From positions 32,679,001 through 32,743,000 of the forward strand of contig NC_091972.1 of NCBI RefSeq assembly GCF_036711975.1: DNA of 64,000 nucleotides, written 5' to 3'. Of the stretch, positions 47,314 to 57,645 are shown piece after piece. Both the position numbers and the translations under genes were made by a program. Below the pieces are notes generated by a model. It worked only from the letters and a program-made list of their open reading frames with translations. It had not been told where the DNA came from and did not search any database. Position 1 is the first letter of the stretch, and the number at the start of each line of letters is the position of its first letter. The stretch is from Onthophagus taurus (lineage: Eukaryota > Arthropoda > Insecta > Coleoptera > Scarabaeidae).

Positions 47314-48978
47314 CAGGGTGATTCATTAGCTCTATGACAAACTTTGGCAGATGAAAGGTGATGCGATTCTAAGGAAAAAATGTTATATGAATATGGGTCC
47401 GATTCATTTTGGTTAAAGAGTTACAAGCCTTTGAAAATTTTACACAGTTTAATAGGCAAATGAAAATGTAACATAACAAATAAGTTTAAAAATTACAAAA
47501 ATTGTTCGAAATGTCCGCCTTCAGCTTGAATGCACGCTTCACATCGACGAAGTAAAGATTTGCAACAATAATTATGAAACACAAATACAGAGTTGGCTGT
47601 GATAACAAAACTGAGTTCTTTATGTCAAACATTTCAATTTACTCTATTCTGTGTGTTTCAAAGTTTATAATTGTCAGAGTTTTGATCGAAAACGAAAATG
47701 CATGTATTTACGACTGAAGAATATGCAGATATTATTTTTGTATACGGGCTTTGTAACGGAAACGCTCGGCAAGCAGCAAGAGAATACCTTCGTAGGTTTC
47801 CAAATAGACATCAATGTGCCCATATAAACACTATATGGAAATATATGGAAATGATGCACTATATTTAGTGCATCATTTCGCAGACTGAGAGAAACAGGTA
47901 ACCCCGCTCCACTACATTTCGTTCGTCCCCATGATGTGAATGTACAAAATGAAGAACGTGTTATTGATTTAGTACTTGACGACCCTTCAATTAGTACTCG
48001 GCGTATAGCGAGCATGTTACAAATATCCCAAAGTTTTGTATGGCGTGTATTGAATCGAGAAATATTACATCCGTTTCATCGCCAAAATGTTCAAGCATTA
48101 CATCCTGGAGATACTGAGCAACGCTTAGCATTTTGCCACTGGATTATTCAGCAACATGCTCAAAATAATAACTTCATTTCCCAAGTTCTGTGGTCTGATG
48201 AAGCGTGTTTCACTAGGGACGGCATAAATAATTATCATAACGAACATGTGTGGTCCTTGCAAAATCCACATGCAATTAGACCAGGAAGATTTCAGCAACG
48301 GTTTAGTGTAAACGTTTGGGGTGGCATTTTTAACAATTCTTTGCTACCTGTATGGGTGATAAATGAACGCTTAAATGCAAATATGTACAGAAATTTCTTG
48401 GGACATAACCTTTTCGATGTTATCAACGACGTACCACTTAACATCGTCCAAAATATGTGGTATCAGCACGATGGTGCACCACCACATCGAGGAAGAGAAG
48501 TCATCGCTTGGTTACATGAACATTTTCCAAACAAATGGATTGGCAATGGAGGTCCAGTAGTCTAGCCACCACGATCCCCAGATCTAAATCCGCTGGATTA
48601 TTATTTCTGGGGACACATGAAGCAGCTTGTGTACCATGTAGAAATTACTACCCGTCAGCAACTACTGGACAGAATTCAAGATGCAGCTAATAGCATACGG
48701 AATGATCCAAATATCATACGTCGTGTGATAGAATCTTTACTTCGTCGATGTGAGGCGTGCATTCAAGCTGAAGGCGGACATTTCGAACAATTTTTGTAAT
48801 TTTTAAACTTATTTTTTATGTTACATTTTCATTTGCCTATTAAACTGTGTAAAATTTTCAAAGGCTTGTAACTCTTTAACCAAAATGAATCGGACCCATA
48901 TTCATATAACATTTTTTCCTTAGAATCGCATCACCTTTCATCTGCCAAAGTTTGTCATAGAGCTAATGAATCACCCTG
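47314..48978 (+). mobile_element. Mariner-like element with about 248-bp terminal inverted repeats
   Basis: Ends CAGGGTGATTCATTAGC (from 47314) and GCTAATGAATCACCCTG (to 48978) are flanked by TA at 47312-47313 and 48979-48980. The inverted arms extend to about 47562 and from about 48731. Because the arm is long, the last 20-odd codons of the transposase lie inside the right arm, and an inverted copy of them lies in the left arm. The element is in the space between SULT-c and SULT-d. Confidence 0.85.
47696..48799 (+). pseudogene. Mariner-like transposase with one frameshift and one amber codon
   Basis: The N-terminus starts at about ATG 47696 ('[16 protein letters not shown]', first HTH) and shifts frame near 47830-47870. 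A small palindrome around GATGCACTATATTTAGTGCATC disturbs the sequence there. The main frame runs to 48799. The core has 'VLWSDEACFTRDG' (first D), 'WYQHDGAPPHRG' (second D) and, after the stop, 'RSPDLNPLDYYFWG' (third D), with about 36 residues between second and third. TAG at 48563-48565 replaces the tryptophan of G-P-V-V-W-P-P-R-S-P-D, the same position as in the other mariner-like element at 20072. Confidence 0.78.
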
Positions 48979-48980
48979 TA

Positions 48981-49960
48981 TTACTAATATTACCTGCTTT
49001 TCTAGTTTTAAAAACGTAGGTATTTTATTTATTGACAGTTATTAAAATTGTCCTAACAAAAAGAGAATAGGAAATACAGTTTAATACATAAATATATTTA
49101 TTTATGCGGTTTTACAAAATGATTCGTAACACTTATTTTATATGTAACGGAAACATCACTACATCGTTACATTCTGTAACCAATTCTATGTTTCCTTATC
49201 TCTTTTGACTGAATTATTTTAGAACATTTTGTGAAAGCAATGTAAATAAAGTTAATTAATTAAGGTAATATGTATGAGTGAATACTGGATGCCTTCATTA
49301 TTTCAATACTTTATTTTATTGTTGTTTTATGGTTTTCATAACTATGTATATTAAATAAAACTGGAAAAACAGAGGTCCTAAAAAAGTAATGTTGTGTATA
49401 ATCCCCGTCTCCTTTTCCGCACTATCGCAGTAATTAAAATATTTTTTTTGAATTTTGTTATTAAACGACTTTGTTTGAAGAAACGTGGATTTATCATAAA
49501 CTTATCAAAATTCTGCACTCTATAGTAAGTATCCAGAAAATAAAACAAATCTGAACCAGCTTTTTTACATCATTTTCAAATCCCATAATTTGTAGATATT
49601 GCTGTTACTGTTTCGTTGTCACTTGTATCCCATGATGAGTATAGTTTACCTAAGAATGCACTATCACAAACTTTTGGAGCAATATCTCGGTAAAACGAAG
49701 ACTATTCAAGGACTATACCGGCAGTTACTTGTTTCGACAATAACATCAAGGAAAAGGGCAATCCAAATGTTGATGGACAATTATTGAACGACGCGAAGAA
49801 AATGAACATCAACATACAGACATAGAGTTGAATTTTATTTCCTTTGTCAACACTTCCATCATGTACCTGGGCGTAGCCTGCAACCTTCCCCTCTCAATGA
49901 TGCTAATTCAAAGATATTTTACTCTTGTTCCAGCAATATACGACGTCCAAAGACGTTTTG
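48981..49960 (+). other. Non-coding stretch with a possible LINE scrap
   Basis: Mostly AT-rich. Near 49830-49900 one + frame reads 'FVNTSIMYLGVACN', similar to the F-x-Y-L-G block after the RT active site of LINEs. An open frame of 62 codons lies upstream (49599-49787) without motifs. This is a weak hint of an old LINE piece. Confidence 0.3.
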
Positions 49961-49970
49961 GCGATATATA

Positions 49971-50560
49971 GGGTGTCTCAATAAGAATGCCTGATTTAAT
50001 TTAGCAAAACGCATAGTTTTTGAGCGAGTGGTGATATTCTTACTGCATTATAAAGCACACATGTTCCGATTAAGCATGAAATAAAATATCCGGTAAATGA
50101 CTCCCGCGGCTTTGCACACAAATCCTTGCTCTTTTCATGAAATTTTCGATGATGTTTCTGCAGAGTTGCGCTTCTAACTCACCGATGACGCGTTTTATCT
50201 CGTCCTTGAGCTCGGGAATAGTCCGTGGCGTATTGGCATAGACGTGAGATTTCACAGAACCCCAGAGGAAGAAGTCGTACGGTGTCAAAACGCACGATTT
50301 CGGTGGCCAGTTGAAGATGATTTTTTTTTCGAAAAATCGGCATTCACTTCAATTTGCTCCATCAACCATTGAACAAATTGTCTGTCGCATGATTGATTTG
50401 AAATCGACGATGACTAATTTTCTCCTTTCATGTTGTTTGAATCAATGGCGACGGAGATAAATGACACTGTGAAAACGAAAACGCTAGTGATGAAGTATTC
50501 TCTTATTGGCAAGGCGGAAACCCTGATGGAATGATATGATACTGGATCTGTCTTAAAACC
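49971..50560 (-). pseudogene. Internally deleted mariner element
   Basis: A transposon end (TAGGGTGTCTCAATAAGAATG) lies at 49972. The minus-strand frame to its right gives 'DRQFVQWLMEQIEVNADFSK', the region just before the first catalytic aspartate. It joins directly to 'NWPPKSCVLTPYDFFLWG' (third aspartate region replaced by V) and then a complete C-terminus to 50070. The DDE core between is deleted. In this copy the tryptophan of W-P-P-x-S is intact, unlike the two other mariner-like elements of the window. Confidence 0.65.
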
Positions 50561-52131
50561 TGTAATCGCTTTTGTCTTATTACACTTTCAATTTGTATCT
50601 GGCAGATGATTGCATCGTAAAAGCATTTGTTTTAGCTGGATTCATCAGCTTTATTTTTACTTCTTTCCAGTACTGCATCAAGTTTATTAATTGCTCCGCA
50701 TATAGCCAGAACAAAAAGCACAAAAAGCAATTGTTTTTTCTGGTTGTTTTGAAGTACCATTTCAAAAGTAACAGATACAGATGTTGATGAAGGAAGTACA
50801 TTTGGATTTCTGCCGCATTTTCGATTGTTTCGTCTTCAGGTTCATCACGTAAATTCTAAAAGAGAATTGGAAATTTATTAATGAAGTTCATAATATTAAA
50901 AGTTCTATTAAATATACAACAAAATGAGAAACATATTGTTTTGATTAAAGGAGTCTTAAAATAAAGACGAGTGGAGGGCAATTCACAGGGTAAAATACTT
51001 TCAATGGAATTTTCCTAACTTTTGTCATACGTAACATGGAAAACATTGTAATACGAAATACCTTCATAATGGATAACAGTGTTTTAGTTACAAATCTATA
51101 AGCATATACAGCTTAATTATGTTTGCGTGTTTTGACGCAAACTATTGCTTTTACTATTTTGACATATTCTTTTACTATATTTTTAGGTTCTTGATGAACA
51201 CAAAGTACTGAAGCCAACGGTAGTTAGTTTGCAAGTTAATTTATGATTTAGCAATTACACAACATTAGCGTCTAATATGCGTAATGAGTATGCCGAATAT
51301 TTTTCTGGACATCATGCTGCGCCTTGGCAACTGAATCCGAGATGACGACACTATTTTGGCATGTACAATTCAGTTCCCATTCCACTGTATATTGTTTTGC
51401 AAACCAATGAATATTGTTTTTTATACGTCGCTCTAACAGTCTTGATCTTATACTTCAAATTAATAGTAAGTAAAACCAGAAATTTTTTTTTCTTGGCAAT
51501 GCAATCCACAGCATTTTCTTGTTCGGTGGTTCCAAACACAACCATGTGTAGTGAACCGCGACTTTGGTTAATTTTATTGATTGATTTTTTATCTGTTTTC
51601 ATTACTTTGAGAATGCATGATGCCCTCTGCATAATTTCTGCCCTACTGTAAATTATTTAGGTAAAGAGTGTTCGAAGCGTAGGGTTTAATATCTCAGACC
51701 TTAGAAAAGACTGAGGAGTTCGGCAGAATGAGTTCAAAATTTTCTCCATTGCAGTTCAGAGAGGCGGTTTTGTGGAAGAAGTTCAAAGTTTCAGAGTTTT
51801 TCCAAGGTAGTTCAGTTCGGCGGTAGTTCGTAGTCTAGTCCGGTTCAGTCAAGAAGAGAGATTAGATGTAGAGCAGGCCAGAAACCAGAGACTAGACGTA
51901 GACAACAAGAGTAAAAAACCAGAGGAGAAGAAGAAGAATAGAGATCAGAAGTGAGATTTTCGGTGAAGAGAAGTTACTACCGAGGGAAAGCCGTTGCAAT
52001 AAGGAAATTTGTCTTGTTCATATTTTTGTGCTAGTATTAACAATTAGATTAATTTTTTTTTATTATTGTCTTTCTATTTTGCCAAATTTGACAACTGCGT
52101 AACAAATTTCTATTTGTTGTGACACTCCTTA
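50561..52131. other. Non-coding stretch
   Basis: Open frames on both strands near 51351-51651 are mirror images over the same bases and have no recognised family. A purine-rich, G+C-richer patch at 51660-51990 with repeated AGTTCAG/AGTTCGGCGG strings looks like an untranslated leader or an LTR-like piece. No partner copy was found in the window. Confidence 0.4.
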
Positions 52132-52139
52132 CACAAGCT

Positions 52140-54771
52140 TAGTGATGTAAAGGGTAATATTACCGAGGAAATGTTATCGGTAATTTTGGTAATATTACGT
52201 AATATTACCGCAAGATCGGTAACATTGGAAATATTGTTTTTTTTCCGCTCTATACTCTCATTTATTTGCCCAGCTGTACATGGCGTCACTGGCGCCGCGC
52301 GGCCGCACATATCGATCGGGGAATACCCGAAATCTAACTTGTGATAATTCCATGGTCCCCGTGGCCCGTGGCAAGCGATATTTTGTAAACAATCTTCATC
52401 ATAATTAGTGACATTACTGTTATAAAAGGTGTTGTTTATAACTATCAGTGCAATTCCTATTAAATAACTGTAATTGTTTTGCCTTGTTATGTGATATTTG
52501 AACTGGTAAGTCTAGATATTTTTAAGTTGAGCTCTTCCCGAAATGCATGATGTTTATTTTGTAGTTGCGATAATATGGTTAAGCCGAAGAGTGATGTTTG
52601 GAGGTACTACGATCTTAAAGATAAAGACAACTATTTCTGTAAATATTGTAAAAAGAAATGCTACCAGACAATTCCAACATTTGCTAAAATGTGTCAAAAT
52701 ACCTGAAAATGTAGTACAAATTCTTAAAAAAGGGAAATTGCCTATAATAAATGTTTCCAGTAGTAACAATAACACTACGCCAAGTTCAACCGAGGTATTA
52801 GAAGATAGTGATGCTGATGATACTGATACTACCTCTCAGCAGGGGCAGGGAGAATCTTTAGACTCAGAAATTGCTTCACTAGTGAGGCCTGTGCCTTCAT
52901 CAGCTAGTTTTTCATTTTCAAGTACTACCAAATCATCAAAGGGTACAATTTCTTCGTATTTTGATAACATGTCTTCTCAAGAAAACAATAAGATTGATGA
53001 AATACTCGCAAGGGCTATTTATGTCTCAGGAACCCCCTTAGATATGACAACGAAAAAAGTATGGTTAGATGTATTCAAAGCAATGAGATGCGCATATAAA
53101 CCACCCTCTCATTACCAGTTGTCAAATCCACTCCTCGAATCCGAGTACACTAGAGTAAAAGCTGCAGTTTCTTCAAAAATTAGTGAAGCACCTATCTTAA
53201 GCCTACAAATGGATGGATGGTCAAATTGCAGAAATGACTCCATATCTAATTTTGTTATTAATACACATCTTCCGGTATTTTACAAATCAATACACACCGA
53301 AAATAACAGACATTTAGCAACATTTTTGGCCTCACAAATTGAAAAAGTGTTGAAAGAATTAGGAGCTTCAAATTTTTTAGCTATTGTCACTGACATAAAA
53401 AAGGCTCGTGAAATAGTTAGCAGCAAGTACGATTACATTACTAATTATGGTTGTATTTGCCACGGTCTAAACCTTCTGGTTGAAGACTTCTTGAAATTAG
53501 ACCATTTTTCCAATTTTAAAAAGAACATAATTTCAATTGTATCTGAGCTGAAAAATCCGCAGATTTTACATGCAACGTTTGAAAAAATCCAGTTGGACAA
53601 AACGGGGCGATACATTTCTTTAAAATTGCCGGTGAAAACAAGACACTAAACATTCATTAAAAAGTTTAGCAGTTGTTGATAGCCCAGATATTCTTCTGTT
53701 GTATATTCTGATGTTCTTTCATCAAATACAGTAAGACTTCTTCTCCAAAACGAATTTTGGTTACAAATAGAAGCAACTTATGAGTTGTTCCAGCCAATCA
53801 CTAAGTGGATAACGATTTTTGAAGCTAACGGGCCAACAATCTCAAAAGTGTTTATCTGCTTTTTTGAAATAAGATCTATATTATGTGACAAAGTATCAAA
53901 TTTATCTATTACTATGTTGGAATACCAGAAAATGTGTTCAATTCTTGAAAAACGACAAAATAATAAATGTTTAAAACCCGTTCATCTTGCTGCTTATCTA
54001 TTAGAACTAAATCAACGCGGCGACAATTTAACTGAAGATGAAAATTTAATTGCAACGGAGTTCATCTATGAAACTGCAAGGCGTCATCCAAAGTATTCTT
54101 CACAAGTAGATCTTATTATGGAAGCACTCGCACTGTACAAAATTAGAGGTAATAATTTTGCTAAGGAATTCGTTATTTCCAGCGAAAAATGTATGTCTGA
54201 ACCTGTTTGGTGGACAGGAATTTGCTCCAGTTCTAAAATAAGTAGGTTGGCTGTAGACATTTTAAATTTACCATCGTCAACAGCCGCAACCGAAAGAACC
54301 TTTAGTACTTACGGATTTATTCATTGACACAGAAGAAACAGACTTACCGTGGAGAGGGCCGGAAAACGAACTTATATTGCCCATAATTATAATTTACTAA
54401 CTGAAGACGATCATTCAAAAATAGTAGAAGCTACTGAAGAAGAAATAGAAAAAGAAGATATCGGTTTCGAAGTTATAGACTTTACTCAATTAACGAAAGA
54501 GAAAGAAGATTCAGATGACGAGGTTGAGGATGATCCGGATGATGATGAGGATGATTTACCATTATTCACTCTATTACATAGTCCATTGTGACTTTGACTA
54601 GTTTAAAAAACGTACTTGTTGTTTTTCGTAATGTTTTTACAGTTTTGAAATAAAAAAAACTTGTATTACTTAAAAAGCAGTTTTTTACAAATTACCAAGG
54701 TTACCGTAATATTACGTAATATTACCGGTAATATTACCGATTTTTAAATTACCGGTAATTTTGCATCACTA
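52140..54771 (+). mobile_element. hAT transposon, 2.63 kb, with both ends and target duplication
   Basis: The ends TAGTGATGTAAAGGGTAATA (left) and the inverted complement ending AATTTTGCATCACTA (right, to 54771) pair. They are flanked by 8-bp duplications CACAAGCT (52132-52139) and CACATGCT (54772-54779), which differ at one base. Sub-terminal ATATTACCG motifs recur at both ends, as expected for hAT transposase binding. The internal gene is broken. It lies between SULT-c and SULT-d. Confidence 0.88.
52575..54591 (+). pseudogene. hAT transposase with BED finger, several frameshifts and stops
   Basis: The true start is probably ATG 52575 in a frame different from the long open piece. That frame reads 'SDVWRYYDLKDKDNYFCKYC', a BED-type finger, and then shifts near 52690 into the frame 'HLLKCVKIPENV'. 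The long piece (to 53649) has 'LQMDGWSN' with the first catalytic aspartate, and 'YGCICHGLNLLVEDF' (C-x-x-H). After stops at 53647 and shifts, 53785-54327 has 'ELFQPITKWITIFE' and the dimerisation block 'SSTAATERTFSTYGFIH'. TGA at 54325 interrupts what is usually H-S-K-x-R-N-R-L. 54349-54591 completes it with an acidic tail. Dead copy of about 650 residues. Confidence 0.82.
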
Positions 54772-54779
54772 CACATGCT

Positions 54780-55495
54780 TATGAATTTGACAGGATATAC
54801 CTTCTATTGAATAACAACAAAATTGATGAACTCTTATGAACTGTTAAGTCATCTCTCCGCCATTAAGGAAGCAACTATGATATATTCAATCAACTTAATT
54901 TGGATCATATACACGTGGTAGCTAGTCCATGGAAATTTAGGACAGCCCTATATAGTTGCTTTGGAGCAAATTTTGATACTTTTAGAACATGTCTTGATTA
55001 CTCAAGGAGTTGAACATTCTGGTTAGAGGGAGATTATTGACCTAACTTGTTTTAATTTTAGTATTTATTAAATCATCCTTTAGGATTGGTTAAGACAATT
55101 GTCCAACTCAACCCAACCCACATGTAAAATTTGCCTGATAAATTTACTTACTTTATAAACAGCAGTGATTTTTGTGGTTTAGTTCACAACTTGTATATTA
55201 AGGAGATCTATTAGAGGATTCAGTTATTTCATTAACGAAAATATTAATTATGTTTTATTCGAATAATCCAAATCCTAAATAAAATAGAAAATTTATCTTT
55301 AAATTAATTAATTCCATACATTTTCTGTTTACCTCGCAGTGCATATTTCTTTAATCTTATAATATAAATTAATGACTTATCGTGTAATTAAGATTAGGGA
55401 GTATAGATGTAGATTAAGAGCCAGATATCGAAACCTTACTTATATAGTATAACAAATTCATTTCAACAAGATATCTTAGAAAAAATTCAAAAAGA
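54780..55495. other. Upstream region of SULT-d
   Basis: Non-coding, AT-rich. It includes the presumed promoter of SULT-d. A small ATG-rich start region resembles that before SULT-c. Confidence 0.4.
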
Positions 55496-56772
55496 ATGGA
55501 TTGTGATAAACAATATTCTAGTATTGATTTGGAAAATTTTGATGGGTGTCGTATGCCCCCTGATTTTCGTTTAATTAAAGAAAAAATCGAACATTTCGAA
55601 GTTAGAGATAAAGATATTTGGCTTACTTCTTATCCTGCATCAGGTAAGTTATTTCAATAACGAAATTATTTGGGAAAACAGAACATTAAATGTTCATGAA
55701 TCCATCTTTTTATGCAAAAAAAATCGCATACAAATTTTTCTTAATTTCATAACTAAGCTTCAGCATGTTCGTTATAAAATAATTTAGTCATTAATAAGAA
55801 TTTTTGAAGTAATCCTAATCAATATTATTTTAGTTACTTTATCGATTCAAGAAATGATATGGTTAATTGCTGAAGATTTATGCTACGACTTAGTTTGTGA
55901 TGTTGATATAGATCTTCTTTTTCCAATGATTGAGTATACTTTCACGTAATATAAATAATTGATTATTTACAAATGTTTCTAGAATTAACTGTTTGTCTAA
56001 ACATTTAATAGAATTTTGCCAAAAGAATAAGATATTTAATGATGAACAGTTAAAATCGTTTAATGTATCTGACGAAATAAAAAGATTAAATCAAACCAGT
56101 GGGCAAAGATGTATTAAAACCAATCTTCCTTGGTATTTATTGCCGAGGCAAATTACAGAAGGTTTTAAAACGCCGAAGGTTTGTGGAATCTTTTTAGTAA
56201 ACTTATAAAATTTATAATTAATTTTACGCAGATTATCCACGTAATGAGGGACCCAAAAAAAGTGGTAAGATCTTATTATCTTCATTGTACTAAATCTTTC
56301 CCAATATATAAAGGCGAGTTGAACACTTTTGTGGATTTGTATATTAATGGAAAAGGTATTTTAACAACATATTTTTCAAACCAATTTTTAATTAAGTTTA
56401 AAATTCATTTTTTTAAAATTACTTTTAGTATTGGGTGGCGATTACTTTAACGTTGTTTTAAGCTACTGGAATCAACGAAACTTACCAAACATACTGTTTT
56501 TGACGTGCGAAGAAATCAAATTAGATACAAAAGGAGTTGTTAATAAAGTATCAAAATTTCTTGGAAAAAGTTACAACGAATCGGAAACTAAAGAACTTCT
56601 CGAATATCTTGGTTTTTATGAGAGGAAACTCAATAAAGCTGTTAAAAAGGAAGGTATTGGCCAAACACCGCATACTAATAAAAACGAATTAAACCAAGAT
56701 ATGGTTGATAAATTAGATAAATGGATCTTGGAGAATATAAAAGGTACTAATCTACCCTATGAATCATCTTAA
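55496..56772 (+). CDS. Sulfotransferase-like SULT-d, predicted inactive pseudoenzyme
   Basis: Exons inferred: 55496-55643, 55834-55933, 55983-56178, 56232-56355 and 56429-56772. All have GT/AG borders and the same phases as the sister genes, giving an uninterrupted 303 residues. The PAPS loop, 'TSYPKAGTTW' in SULT-c, reads 'TSYPASVTLS', so the lysine is A48 and the glycine is V50. The catalytic histidine is N130 ('IKTNLPW'). The C-terminal R-x-G-x-x-D-S-Y-K segment that binds the 3'-phosphate is deleted (about 10 residues). The middle 3'-phosphate site 'HVMRDPKKVVRSYYLH' is kept. Sulfate transfer should be impossible, yet neither a stop nor a frameshift is present. It is a pseudoenzyme, or a pseudogene dead by missense and deletion only. 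Intron 1 is 190 bp. Confidence 0.78.
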
Positions 56773-57645
56773 ATTGTAAAAAATCAAACTTATTATAAAA
56801 TAATAAAAAGATTAAACAAAATAACGTTTATAATTTGCGTAGGGTGATGTAAAATTGCTTAACCAGGATTCGGGTTCTTGCTTTGTAAATAATAATTCAT
56901 TTACTATAATTTTCGTTTTATAAAAACGTCGTTTCAAAAAGCTACAACATTTAGATACTAACACATTGTTTATTTGAATGCAGTCTTGATTTATTTCCAT
57001 TATGCATGATATTTTTTTAACATGCCCGATATTACAGGACATATAACTTTATTATTATCTTCTAAAAACGTTGAGTTATCAAATAGGATGCGACTGCATA
57101 CTAAAAATCTATTAAAATCATATGTTTTATATTTTAATTTTATACAATAATAATCATAATAATTCTATATGTGAGCTACAAATTAAAAATAACTAATCTA
57201 AAATGCATATGGTTTTGATTAGCATACGGAAATAAGAAATAAACGAAGTGTACGTTATTATTTTTTAATATGAACATTCAATGTAGCTAGCAAATAAGGC
57301 ACCGTGTTAAATCGTCGAGAAATTAGAGTTACATAAGTCAGGAAGATAGTACGGTTGGAGCAGAAGCAGATTCAACTTTGGTGTTTCTACAGTTATTTAA
57401 CCACACTCGAGAGAATTTGTGAATATAGATAGTTCAATTTTACCAGAACATCTTCAAGAATATTTACAAGAAGAAATTTGGCCATGCACATCAGAAGAGT
57501 AGAATAGAAAGATGAAATCTTTACAGCTCTATCTATAATATTGTTAGGAACAATATTTGGAAACTGAAGTAACAAAGAGAGAAAGCTAATTAGTAGCTAT
57601 TTCTGAGTATGTATTAGATAGAACGATTTTTGGAATCTACTAATT
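56773..57645. other. Non-coding stretch after the sulfotransferase cluster
   Basis: AT-rich, with the presumed polyadenylation signal of SULT-d near 56800. No other feature recognised up to the 5' truncation point of the LINE. Confidence 0.5.

Noticed and set aside
51351-51651. Open frames of over 90 codons on both strands over the same bases
   Set aside because: Mutually overlapping, no family signature, no splice context. I could not support either as a gene.
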